Source: Desulforamulus profundi
GTDB lineage: Bacteria; Bacillota_B; Desulfotomaculia; Desulfotomaculales; Desulfotomaculaceae
Direction of reading: 5' to 3'
Assembly (NCBI RefSeq): GCF_002607855.1
Contig: NZ_AWQQ01000146.1
Location: forward strand, 9,024 to 73,023
Length of the DNA stretch: 64,000 bases
Positions 56,507-64,000 of the stretch are shown here, piece after piece. Position 1 is the first letter of the stretch. Each line of letters opens with the position of its first letter. The notes under the pieces were generated by a model. The model had not been told where the DNA came from. It ran no database searches and saw only the letters and a program-made list of their open reading frames with translations. Both the position numbers and the translations under genes were made by a program.

Positions 56507-56659
56507 TTTTATCCCTCCATAATTTTCTTCTTTAAAAAAGAAAAGCTCGGCATAAATACCGAACCTAACAATAGTAGCTTTTGGGCCGTATCTAGGGGTA
56601 GGGGTGCTGGTGGTTAACACATGGGAAAATATATTAATTACAAATATTTACAGCTTACG

Positions 56660-56688
56660 TTGACACGGCTTATTTTGGTAGCTATACT
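56660..56688 (+). promoter_or_regulatory. Strong sigma-A promoter for HEPN-MNT
   Basis: TTGACA (56660-56665), 17 bases, TATACT (56683-56688), about 38 bases ahead of the HEPN start. Confidence 0.75.
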
Positions 56689-56725
56689 GATATAAACAGT
56701 GCATAGAGGCTGGGGAGGGGTGACA

Positions 56726-57112
56726 TTGAAAAAGCAAACAGAATATTGGGTTGCAGAATCAGAGGAAGATATTCTCACAGCTAAGATATTATTAAGGTCT
56801 GGAAGATTGCTGGAAAGTGCTTTTTTCTGCCACCTTGCCTTAGAAAAAATGTTAAAAGCATTTATAGTTGAAAGACAAGACGAAATACCTCCCAAAAGCC
56901 ATAATCTTTTGGTATTAGCTAAAAAGTCAGGAATACACAAACAGATGGATGAAGAAACCATAGACTTACTCGCCGAAGTACAGCCATTCAATATCGAAGG
57001 CAGGTATCCTGAAACAAGAGAGAAGCTGCTAAGAAACACTCCGACAGCAAGATTTGCAGATATTGTGAGCAAAACGGAGGAAAAGATAAAATGGTTCAAA
57101 CAAATGCTGTAA
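56726..57112 (+). CDS. HEPN-domain toxin
   Basis: 128 residues from a TTG (56726) that stands 5 bases after GGGAGGGG; the ATG upstream has no ribosome site. HEPN fold with AESEEDILTAKILLRSG, ESAFFCHLALEKMLKAFI. The RNase Rx4-6H motif is not evident; the sequence PPKSHNLLVLAKKSGI matches the MntA-linked HEPN toxins. Plus strand, opposite to its neighbours, with the antitoxin overlapping by 22 bases. Confidence 0.8.
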   Translation: MKKQTEYWVAESEEDILTAKILLRSGRLLESAFFCHLALEKMLKAFIVERQDEIPPKSHNLLVLAKKSGIHKQMDEETIDLLAEVQPFNIEGRYPETREKLLRNTPTARFADIVSKTEEKIKWFKQML

Positions 57113-57422
57113 AGGAAAATATCAATAAATTAATTAATGATCTACAGAAAAAAATATTCGTGTAAGCTATATCGTTTTATACGGTTCTCATGCTAAAGGA
57201 AGGGCAGGAAAAGACAGTGACATAGACATTGCTGTTATATCTCCTGATTTTGGCCAAAACCCTTTAAACGATAGCAAAGTTGTTTATAAGTCAATTTTTA
57301 ATCTTGATATAGAGCCAAACTTTGATGTCAAAACATTCTCCCTGGAAGAATTTGAGAAAAACAACCATTATTTTGTGAAAGAAATAAAGCGTACTGGTAA
57401 AAAAATATATCCTTCAGTGTAA
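57091..57422 (+). CDS. MNT-domain nucleotidyltransferase antitoxin, one apparent frameshift
   Basis: About 110 residues from ATG 57091 (GGAGG site). With one more A in the run at about 57147 the frame gives RVSYIVLYGSHAKGRAGKDS then DIDIAVISP, the GSxAKG...SDIDIAV catalytic motif of minimal nucleotidyltransferases. MntA antitoxins add AMP to the paired HEPN toxin. Ends at TAA 57422 before a terminator. Confidence 0.8.
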
Positions 57423-57425
57423 AAT

Positions 57426-57447
57426 ACCGCCTATCCCGGCGGTTTTT
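57426..57447 (+). terminator. Terminator of the HEPN-MNT operon
   Basis: ACCGCC and GGCGGT pair around a 6-base loop and five T follow. Confidence 0.8.
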
Positions 57448-57460
57448 CTTCTGGCAGATG

Positions 57461-57777
57461 TTAAAAATCTGCCAGAGCCTTAGGGTTTTTTACCGCTGGC
57501 TTTGGTTTTTCAATGAGTGGTTCTTCTTTTTTTGGTTCTTTAACTGGCTTGTCATTAATTGAGATACCACTTGCCAGTAAACTTAAAACTTGATCTATTT
57601 TATTCTCTAATCTTTGGATAGCCTCCCCTGGATCCGGGGTGCGTTTCATGTTTCCCAGGGCTATTGAAACTACCTTCTCCAACCACTCCTGACGTTCTCC
57701 TACTGGCACTTCTATAAAGAAGGATGGTCTTCCGGCAGCCGGAATTCCACCCTTCGTCCAGGGCGTTTACTTGCCAT
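57461..57777 (-). CDS. ParR-like ribbon-helix-helix protein, one apparent frameshift
   Basis: About 105 residues from ATG 57777 (AGGAGG site). The start MASKRPGRRVEFRLPEDHPS has the basic beta-strand of RHH proteins; one more T at about 57716 joins it to FIEVPVGERQEWLEKVVSIAL, a helical part, and a Pro/Lys-rich tail. Small RHH protein, iteron array right upstream and an actin-like ATPase 2 kb away are the features of ParR, which binds parC and caps ParM filaments. Confidence 0.7.
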
Positions 57778-57799
57778 CCCACACCTCCTGGTTTATTAA

Positions 57800-58034
57800 T
57801 TCCGGACACATTCCAGACAAAAAATATCAGTCCGGGCAATGTCCGGACGTTTTATCCGGACACTATCCAGACATTTTTATTAAATCCGGACATCTTCCGG
57901 ACAGTTTTAAATGGTATGTCCGGACATTTTCCAGAAAAAACCTTTCATTCCGGATGGTGTCCGGACATTATTTTAAGATTATCCGGACATTGTCCGGATG
58001 TTTTTAGAACTTTTGTCCGGGTTATGTCCGGACA
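57800..58034. repeat. Iteron array 2: eight double palindromes upstream of parR, putative parC centromere
   Basis: Eight units start near 57800, 57829, 57853, 57883, 57917, 57947, 57980 and 58014. In each, two copies of a TnTCCGGACA-type 10-mer lie exactly 11 bases apart. Unit spacing is 24-34 bases, near three helical turns. Variants such as TCCAGACA and TCCGGATG occur. The position in front of a ParR-like gene is that of a plasmid centromere and autoregulated promoter. Confidence 0.88.
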
Positions 58035-58110
58035 GTTTTATACTGATTAGGGAAAGTTATAGGACATAATAAAAGTCTTTAAATTTACAGCATTATTGTG
58101 ATAAAATTTT
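58035..58110. other. Short AT-rich gap, gene-free
   Basis: Between array 2 and the 58111 gene. Probably holds the parR promoter on the minus strand. Nothing definite seen. Confidence 0.3.
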
Positions 58111-58794
58111 TTAAATATTATCGTTACTCAACTGATATTTTGATGGATATTCTTCTTTGTATATTTTTTCGTACAAAATTTTCATTTCACTGTAAGGAAG
58201 ATATACTTCAAATTCACTCTTCTCCCAAGTGTGGTATTGTTCAAAGGCAATCTTTATAGAAGGAATATAATCACCTAAATAAGTAAAATAGAATTCTATA
58301 AAATTCAACCCATAAATATCAAAATATTTTAACAGGTGATCTTTGTAAAACACGTCATGTTTTTTAGGATTAAGTTCATCAATATTACTGTAAACGACTG
58401 GAATAATATGTTGCTCCGAATTTAGTACCGTCTGGTAAATCTCCTTTTCTATAGAACCTGGTTTCAAGGGGGTTGGATCAGGAAGTTCAATTAATTTGGA
58501 TACAATTCTCACTGCTTTTCTATACCAATTTTTTTTGCCTATCTCTTTTTCATACTTTTGGTACCATCTTTTATCCAAATCAACTAATGCAGGAAAGTCG
58601 GTCTTAAAAGGAACAACAACGGAATGCCTGAATTGCTCATCTGTTAAAAAACGTAGTACATCTTCATGAGTATATTGCGGAATTTTATTTTCTAAAAATA
58701 TAATCATATTCCTGATCGGCTGACAATAAGCATTGCCGAGATAATAAGCAGGGTAAAGACCATGATGCTTATAAACTATTTGATTTATTTTCAT
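58111..58794 (-). CDS. Unknown protein, divergent pair member A
   Basis: 227 residues, no signal peptide, no motif I know. Segments such as LENKIPQYTHEDVLRFLTDE and WEKSEFEVYLPYSEMKILYE suggest a soluble alpha/beta protein. Much richer in A and T than parM/parR on both sides. Start ATG 58794 lies 29 bases from the divergent gene at 58824, so they share a control region. Could be a defence or toxin-antitoxin cargo; I cannot assign it. Confidence 0.6.
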   Translation of the reverse strand: MKINQIVYKHHGLYPAYYLGNAYCQPIRNMIIFLENKIPQYTHEDVLRFLTDEQFRHSVVVPFKTDFPALVDLDKRWYQKYEKEIGKKNWYRKAVRIVSKLIELPDPTPLKPGSIEKEIYQTVLNSEQHIIPVVYSNIDELNPKKHDVFYKDHLLKYFDIYGLNFIEFYFTYLGDYIPSIKIAFEQYHTWEKSEFEVYLPYSEMKILYEKIYKEEYPSKYQLSNDNI

Positions 58795-58823
58795 TTTTCA
58801 TCACCTTTCTTAGGAGGCTTTAT

Positions 58824-59666
58824 ATGCAAAACGCACTTCTTCCTAATGGACAGACTGTTAATGCATATGAATATGACCCTCAAATACATGGATATGAAAT
58901 CTTTTGTTACTACTGTAAAGCAAAAGTAAGTCATGTTGGTATTGGCAAAAGAAATGATGTTCCATTCTTTAGAACCACCGGACGTAATGAATCAATTCAT
59001 GAAGATTACTGTCCTGAGAAAAGACAAGTAAAACAAATCAAAACACTTAAAACGCTTAACAACTATACAGTTGATATTAATAAAATAAATATAAGTGATT
59101 TTCATGTTATAAAAGTAGATTTTGGCTATAATGATATTACTCATATGCCTCACGGAGAGATTAGTGAAATTAGTAAAAATAATCCTAAGAAAAAACTTAA
59201 CTATACTTTAAGTTATTCAAACAGAAAAAACTGTTTAGTTGAAAAAATCACCTCTCTTGCAACTATTGCAAAACTTTTGCAAAAAAATACACCAAAACAG
59301 TTAAGTAAAATAGCTCTTGATATTAGTGGAAAGATGACACTTGTGAATCAGTTAGTTATTGATCAAAATCAAGCATACGAAATCGCTAAATCGAGTAATT
59401 TTTACCTTCCCTGGTTTATTATTTATGGAAAAGTTCGATCTGTGGTAAAACTTAACAAAGTAATGTTTATTAATTTTGATGAGCAAGATGGGCTAAAACC
59501 CTTCACCGCTTATATTTTTTCAGGTCATTATAAGTTTTTTACATATACAAAAGAACAGTTGGAAGGAAAACATGTTCTCCTTCAAGGAAACATTAAATTC
59601 AACGAAAGATATAACAAAACAGAGCTTCAAGTTATATTGAATAAACAGTTATATCTTCTGAATTAG
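58824..59666 (+). CDS. Unknown protein with CoiA-like zinc knuckle, divergent pair member B
   Basis: 280 residues. An N-terminal CYYCKAKVSHVG, a His and a later C (EDYCPEK) resemble the Cys knuckle at the start of CoiA-like nuclease proteins; the nuclease core itself is not seen. The C-terminal 90 residues (WFIIYGKVRSVVKLNKVMFINF, GKHVLLQGNIKFNERYN) look like an OB fold for single-stranded nucleic acid. AGGAGG site. Opposite strand to almost all neighbours and AT-rich. Confidence 0.55.
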   Translation: MQNALLPNGQTVNAYEYDPQIHGYEIFCYYCKAKVSHVGIGKRNDVPFFRTTGRNESIHEDYCPEKRQVKQIKTLKTLNNYTVDINKINISDFHVIKVDFGYNDITHMPHGEISEISKNNPKKKLNYTLSYSNRKNCLVEKITSLATIAKLLQKNTPKQLSKIALDISGKMTLVNQLVIDQNQAYEIAKSSNFYLPWFIIYGKVRSVVKLNKVMFINFDEQDGLKPFTAYIFSGHYKFFTYTKEQLEGKHVLLQGNIKFNERYNKTELQVILNKQLYLLN

Positions 59667-59728
59667 CCTGTGAACCTTTTTTAAAATTATTGTTTAATCA
59701 AATACAGAAACAACTTTATGATTACTTA

Positions 59729-59751
59729 ATGACCGGACAATGTCCGGTCAT
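59729..59751. repeat. Iteron site 3: single perfect 23-base double palindrome after parM
   Basis: ATGACCGGACA and its exact complement TGTCCGGTCAT around one A. It has the same 11-base repeat geometry as arrays 1 and 2. It lies directly at the parM stop codon. Confidence 0.85.
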
Positions 59752-59753
59752 AC

Positions 59754-60703
59754 TTACTCGCTTATAGCCAGCTGCAAATATGCTCTGGCGTTGGCGGTCT
59801 GGGGATTATCAATAACCACCGCCCCGGGAATCATTTCTTTAATGGGTAGGGCCTCGGCACCGCCTCCGTGAAGGTAAAAGCCGGCCGCAAAGTCTGCAAC
59901 TTCCCCAAGTCGCTTCATGGCATCGTCAACAATGTTTCTGGCAATCTCTTCTTTGGCTTTTAGCACTTCCATGGTCATGTCAATTTTTTTGAGTTTATAT
60001 ACGGCAGTACCCTCTTCTGCAATTATCCTGGCCTGTTCAGCGGAGACCGGAGCTCCGGTTTTGGATTGGAATTCTTTTTGAACAGCTTCAATTACTTTGG
60101 AATATCCATATTCAAGAGAGAAACATTTACTGGGAATTGGTTCAATCTCTCCATTTTTAAATTTAACTGTACTCACATCAGTGGTATGTTCACCGATGTC
60201 AAAGGAGATCAGTGTTCCATTGGGCAGTTCCGGGATCAGGTAGAAAGCAACAATCCCTTGACGAAATACCAGTACGTTATTAAATGAGATTCTTTTGGGT
60301 TTGCCGCCGTCAACACTTACGTCACCATACAGGCGTTCCAAATGGGCTTTCAGTGTTACCTTCTGATCCGCATATCCGATGGGAACTCCAACTACCAGGA
60401 TGTCTCCACTTTCATACTCCAATTTTCTGGCCGCAGCAGCATCAGTATATCGTGGGACGGGTGCAAATGCTTGTCCTTTTCAGTGGTAAATCCTACCCCA
60501 GTTTCTTCAAGGGCCTTTTGACCGTAGAAATACATTTCCGGTTCATTGCCGGGCTTGGTTATTGATACCACTCCGTCCATCCCCTCTGCCATAGGATGCT
60601 TTACGTAAGGTGCCAGAGCAGTGGGAAATTTAATCTCCAATCCATCAGAATTTATCCCTTTAATTTCACGATACCCAAAATCAATAGATACTACTTTTGA
60701 CAT
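59754..60703 (-). CDS. ParM-like actin-fold ATPase for plasmid partition, one apparent frameshift
   Basis: About 317 residues from MSKVVSIDFGYREIKG (60703, AGGAGGTAG site). Actin-fold motifs: phosphate-1 SIDFGYREIKG, phosphate-2 FDIGEHTTDV, adenosine FYLHGGGAEALPI. The frame breaks near 60436 and one G restores LLAAARKLEYESGDILVVG. Polymerising ParM-type proteins push plasmid copies apart through ParR and a centromere. Preceded by the Cys-rich small protein in the same operon. Confidence 0.82.
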
Positions 60704-60722
60704 TTGTTCTACCTCCTGATCA

Positions 60723-60911
60723 TTAAAAGTCTTTATATTTGTCAGGTATAAGTACCTTTTGGGCTTTGCAAACCAACTTCTCCCCCTGGTGCCACCTGAC
60801 TGCCTTGGCTTGAACTGCAGATTTGCAGTATCTCTCTCTGCTGCAGCCCCGACAATGCGAACTTTCCCGTGAACAATCATGGCAGGGGCAATCTTTGCAA
60901 TAACTATACAC
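60723..60911 (-). CDS. Cysteine-rich small protein
   Basis: 62 residues from a GTG that overlaps the HD-GYP stop (AAGTGTATAG). Eight Cys in the first 36 residues: YCKDCPCHDC, HCRGC, YC, then a basic tail (KLVCKAQKVLIPDKYK). Likely binds zinc or a metal cluster. It ends 20 bases before parM and is therefore in the same transcript. Not recognised. Confidence 0.55.
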   Translation of the reverse strand: MYSYCKDCPCHDCSRESSHCRGCSRERYCKSAVQAKAVRWHQGEKLVCKAQKVLIPDKYKDF

Positions 60912-61482
60912 TTATCTTTTTCACCCCCGGCTTACAGATCTGCGCCGCCCTCGCCAGCGCATCAACCACCTGCTCCGGCGCAAACCTGGCCACTTCCGCC
61001 AGAGCTACTTCAGGCGCAAAGGCTTTCAGCGTGCGATAGTCCCTTTTGGCCACCATGGCTGTATACACGTCACAAGCCGCCAGCACCAGGGAATCAAAGG
61101 GCGGGTCGTATATGCCGTCCGGGTAGCCCCGGCCGCCGGGCCTTTCGTGGTGATGGCGTACTAGGCGCAGGATGTCCCAGGGAATGTCCGGCCAGTTTTC
61201 TAAAATGATTTTCTCCCCCTGAATGGTGTGGGACTGTATTATGTCCCACTCGTGCGGCAGGATGGGCGCCTTATAAAACAGTTCCTTCGGCCAGGTGGTC
61301 TTGCCCAGGTCATGCAGAAATGCAGCTGTGCCTATATTTGAAACCGTTTTGCTGTTAAAGGACATGGTAATGGTTGTTTTAATTGCAAGCTCCATGGTTT
61401 GGTAAGCGTGCTGGTACAGTATAGGTATGGTTCTCATCATCTTTTCCGCCCAGTACAGATCTCTTTTCAGGGTTAACACCAC
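60904..61482 (-). CDS. HD-GYP-type phosphodiesterase
   Basis: 192 residues. HD motif AAFLHDLGKTTWPKELFYKAP, second His cluster VRHHHERPGGRGYPDGIYD (the GYP signature with Gly-Tyr-Pro intact) and a final ACDVYTAMVAKRDYR. HD-GYP proteins hydrolyse c-di-GMP to GMP or pGpG. No sensor or receiver domain is attached and it is shorter than most. In the partition operon of the mobile element, which is unusual. Confidence 0.82.
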   Translation of the reverse strand: MVLTLKRDLYWAEKMMRTIPILYQHAYQTMELAIKTTITMSFNSKTVSNIGTAAFLHDLGKTTWPKELFYKAPILPHEWDIIQSHTIQGEKIILENWPDIPWDILRLVRHHHERPGGRGYPDGIYDPPFDSLVLAACDVYTAMVAKRDYRTLKAFAPEVALAEVARFAPEQVVDALARAAQICKPGVKKISV

Positions 61483-61507
61483 CTTTACTTTTAATTTTGT
61501 GCCTTAT

Positions 61508-61536
61508 AAAAAAGAACCCCACCGTTGAGGTGGGGT
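61508..61536 (-). terminator. Terminator of the PKD surface-type protein gene
   Basis: CCCCACC and GGTGGGG with a 5-base loop; on the minus strand TTCTTTTTT follows. It separates the large protein gene from the HD-GYP operon. Confidence 0.9.
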
Positions 61537-61544
61537 AGGAGAAG

Positions 61545-63785
61545 TTAGTGTAATTTTGTGGTTACGATAATTGTCCGGTCTAAGATATGTCCTTTTACTG
61601 TGAAGGGGACTTTGTAATCTTTAACCGTAGTAGCTTTTCTACCGGTCACAATGACTTCATAGCTGCCATCATCTGGCCATTTACCTTTTTGAGTGATATG
61701 GTCAGGAATCTTGTAATCCCCGTACCAGTCCTTACTTGCAGAATCGTAGGCCAGGTTGATAGTGGTCGGAACAAACCCTGCCGGGGCTTTGCCGGTACTG
61801 GTGTCTATGATAGTAGCCGTTGCACTGTCAATATCCACCCGGGTTGTTAGGTCGCTCGGCCTTACAGCCCGAGCAAAAATTCTTATTTTACGGCCCCGTT
61901 CTGCTGGCGCCGGGATAATATCCCCTCTCATAACAAAGCCTTCCAGTACAGTAAAGGTACGCTTAAACCAGGTATTCGGATCGGCAGATGGGTGTGACCA
62001 TTTTGCTGACTGCTGCGGGTATTTTGGAATGTCGATGGCTCTTAACGCCAATGTAAATGTACCGGCGCCGTATGCTTCGTAGTTACTCGGCGGGTTGCTG
62101 AGGTAAATCCATGAACCGCCGTTCTTTCGCAGGGCCCACTGATAACCGCCGCAAGGATCGCCGTCCGGGTCGCTGTAGCTTACGTTATAGGTTACTGGTT
62201 CGAAGTCGTAGAAGTTTGTTGCCGGAGTCATGGTAAAGCTGACTGTCGGCGGGTTGTTGTCTGGGATAACTACTACATCTTGATAGTACGGTTCTGATGA
62301 CATGATCCCATCACTTACTGTCAGCTCAATTTTATACGTACCAACCGTACTGAAAGAAGCCGGGGGCGTTGATGAAGGCGAACTCCAAGTCCCGGACGGG
62401 TTTTGGTAACGCCAGGAACGGGAAATAATGGTTTTACCTGTCGGGCTATAAGAAAAATCGTTAATTGTTATTACTTTACCAGCAACCACCGGGTTGGGCG
62501 TTACTGTGAAAAGTGCGACAGGCGGCATATTAATGTTTCGTGTAGACACTAATTTTACATCTGGCAATGACCAAGCCCCTTCTTTGTCCTGCACCTCATA
62601 TTTAATTAGATAGTCTTTGCCGTCTGCCAGAGTGGATGGCCGTCCGTTAATCCAACCTGAGGAAAGAGCTTCTCTCCATGACCATTTATGTTGAACAATG
62701 CCTTTATCCGGCTGACTTAAATGGTCAAGATCATAAGCAGTTGAATTATATGATACGTTCCAGATAGATCCTGACTTGCTTATACCTACACTAAAATTGC
62801 CAACCGGGCGGCGGTGTACATAGAGAGACAGCTTATCCAAAGCAGAGAAAGACCACAACCGGTACTCGTCAAAACGGTCATCTGGTGTGGGATTATCTCT
62901 CTTTTGGAAGTCAACCAGATATTTACCCACTTTGTCAAAGCGGTATACCGGGCTGCCAATCCATTGGCTGTCAAAGGAGGCTTTCCCAAAGCTGTTTTCA
63001 AAGAAGTTGGGGTCGTGTTCATATATCCATCTTTGAGCTATTTCAGGGTCGTTTTCGTAGTCGTTGTAGTAGGTTTTATACTCAACTTCTTCGTTAAGAA
63101 GTATATACTGGTTATTCCCAGCCGGTTTGTTTAAGATTTTCTGCAATATATATTCTCCAGCTGTGTTTAACGCATTATCTATATCATTATTATTTATAAA
63201 CACTCCTTTATCAATTTTACTTATTAAGTTTTCGTAGATTGCAGTATCATTACCTAAACCAATAAAATCAATATTATTTTTTAAAATACACTCTACTGCA
63301 GTAAATAAATCATCTTCTTTAGCACCTCCAGAAACAATACCTTCACCTATAACAAGCTCGGTTCCATAAGGATCAAATTTTTCAAAAATTACGTTACCTC
63401 CTTTAACAGCAGCAAAAGCAAGTCCACGTCTCCAACGTAAATCATTTACTATGTTGCTAGACATTTTTAGATTAAGCAGTTGATTTTTAAGGGACGGTGT
63501 TAGTTCTCCTATAGCATCAAGAATTGATAATGTAATAATACAACCATTAGGAATCGATGCAATATCATTAGCTAAGTTATCACCTAAATATGGATAAGCG
63601 TATGAATCATACTGAACTGCTTTAATAACCTGCAAATTATTAGGATCTAAAGCTACCATCGCCCATCCTCGAAAAGGACTAGCATATACCAAAACCCCAT
63701 TCTTATAAGTATTAGCTCTGAGATAATTGTTAGGATAAAGATAAGAGTATTTAAAGTAATAATCTATGGTGGCTAAAGATGTCAA
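61545..63785 (-). CDS. Large PKD-domain protein with ILEI/FAM3-like N-terminal region
   Basis: 746 residues from a TTG, start uncertain. Residues about 20-140 (GWAMVALDPNN, DNLANDIASIPNGCIITLS, RRGLAFAAVKGG) look like the ILEI/FAM3 (PANDER) fold, better known in animals and in some bacterial surface proteins. Two PKD-like repeats follow (MPPVALFTVTPNPVVAGK, about 395; NPPTVSFTMTPATNF, about 485), then a beta-sandwich. No signal peptide is visible; reading upstream of the start continues without stop for some codons (EKNHLKQVQKNV), so the N terminus may be missing through a sequence error. Likely exported; may bind glycans or a partner cell. Confidence 0.6.
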   Translation of the reverse strand: MTSLATIDYYFKYSYLYPNNYLRANTYKNGVLVYASPFRGWAMVALDPNNLQVIKAVQYDSYAYPYLGDNLANDIASIPNGCIITLSILDAIGELTPSLKNQLLNLKMSSNIVNDLRWRRGLAFAAVKGGNVIFEKFDPYGTELVIGEGIVSGGAKEDDLFTAVECILKNNIDFIGLGNDTAIYENLISKIDKGVFINNNDIDNALNTAGEYILQKILNKPAGNNQYILLNEEVEYKTYYNDYENDPEIAQRWIYEHDPNFFENSFGKASFDSQWIGSPVYRFDKVGKYLVDFQKRDNPTPDDRFDEYRLWSFSALDKLSLYVHRRPVGNFSVGISKSGSIWNVSYNSTAYDLDHLSQPDKGIVQHKWSWREALSSGWINGRPSTLADGKDYLIKYEVQDKEGAWSLPDVKLVSTRNINMPPVALFTVTPNPVVAGKVITINDFSYSPTGKTIISRSWRYQNPSGTWSSPSSTPPASFSTVGTYKIELTVSDGIMSSEPYYQDVVVIPDNNPPTVSFTMTPATNFYDFEPVTYNVSYSDPDGDPCGGYQWALRKNGGSWIYLSNPPSNYEAYGAGTFTLALRAIDIPKYPQQSAKWSHPSADPNTWFKRTFTVLEGFVMRGDIIPAPAERGRKIRIFARAVRPSDLTTRVDIDSATATIIDTSTGKAPAGFVPTTINLAYDSASKDWYGDYKIPDHITQKGKWPDDGSYEVIVTGRKATTVKDYKVPFTVKGHILDRTIIVTTKLH

Positions 63786-64000
63786 GACATTTTTTTGAAC
63801 TTGTTTAAGGTGGTTTTTCTCCCTCCTTTGTGTATTTTATAAGAAAAATATTACCATTAAAACCATTTATTAACTGGTAATTAAGTAAATTTTTCCCATG
63901 CAATACTACTGCAAAAGAAAGTTGACCATAAATGTTGATAACTTTTCCTTCCACCACTAATGTACCGATATTTCACGCACCCGTTCCAGTCATGGGCTTG
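63786..64000 (-). other. Upstream region of the PKD protein, perhaps coding
   Basis: A minus-strand frame reads VVEGKVINIYGQLSFAVVLHG, then NGNIFLIKYTKEG, up to the AAAGGAGGGAG sequence ahead of the PKD gene. It may be the end of an upstream gene (with AAAGGAGG then serving the next start) or an N-terminal part of the same gene after indel errors. The window ends here. Confidence 0.35.

Noticed and set aside
56638..57099. Minus-strand frame opposite to the HEPN gene
   Set aside because: It is the antisense shadow of a recognisable HEPN protein that has its own promoter and ribosome site.
17779..64000. One single skin element reaching from 17.8 kb to the window end
   Set aside because: The next sigK segment is found at 21992-22083, in frame with the first, so the first element ends at about 21991.
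1..64000. tRNA or rRNA genes
   Set aside because: I looked for cloverleaf ends (GGTTCRANNCC with a CCA-type acceptor) and for rRNA blocks by eye and saw none; a tRNAscan run would be needed to be certain.

Overview
The window reads as chromosomal DNA of a spore-forming, Gram-positive, probably anaerobic Firmicute of the Desulfotomaculum/Pelotomaculum type. I infer this from gene families and order (aroE-aroC-aroK-aroB next to a complete type IV pilus locus, yqeG, an N-terminal sigK fragment); I could not run a search, so the genus is not fixed.

Layout. (1) 1-17.3 kb is host chromosome, all on the minus strand: yqeG, aroE, aroC, aroK, aroB, pilD, pilB, pilT, a sigma-A-like promoter with a c-di-GMP-I riboswitch, pilC, two major-type pilins, a truncated pilin piece, four minor pilins, pilM, pilN, pilO, a terminator and tldD. 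(2) 17.4-22.1 kb is sigK, split by a 4.2-kb skin-like element with a large serine recombinase and a CBS-GGDEF protein. Joining the two repeats at its ends restores sigK in frame. The sigK sequence then breaks off a second time at 22.08 kb, at the same octamer (AATGAAAT) that forms the first junction. (3) From 22.1 kb to the end lies a large plasmid-like or integrative conjugative element: an IS relic; a three-gene SNF2 helicase / Mod methyltransferase / Res operon (23.8-33.2 kb); a GNAT protein; a tyrosine recombinase; an ArdC antirestriction protein; a DUF3854 Toprim-like protein; a PemK/MazF-type toxin whose apparent antitoxin gene is split by a group II intron; a VirD4/TraG coupling protein, a protein with S1-like repeats and topoisomerase III; a complete IS200/IS605 element; a replication initiator with iterons inside its gene and a helicase-loader-like protein; a HEPN-MNT toxin-antitoxin pair; a ParM/ParR-type partition system; an HD-GYP protein; and a large PKD-domain protein.

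The most unusual material is not protein coding. There are two arrays (and one single copy) of double palindromes built on TGTCCGGACA, next to parR, parM and the tyrosine recombinase. A 0.7-kb stretch holds about twenty hairpins, many with the same TACC loop. A second structured stretch has five hairpins with GCTCTTCGCC in the loop. In six nearby genes a GC-rich hairpin sits between the Shine-Dalgarno sequence and the start codon.

Cyclic-di-GMP recurs three times: a riboswitch in front of the pilus operon, a GGDEF protein inside the sigK element and an HD-GYP protein on the large element, so mobile DNA may tune host pili or surface behaviour.

Caution: at least sixteen genes carry apparent frameshifts, and in each one I checked, adding one base (usually lengthening a short homopolymer) restores the family sequence. 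I therefore treat most of them as sequence errors, and give whole-gene coordinates across them.
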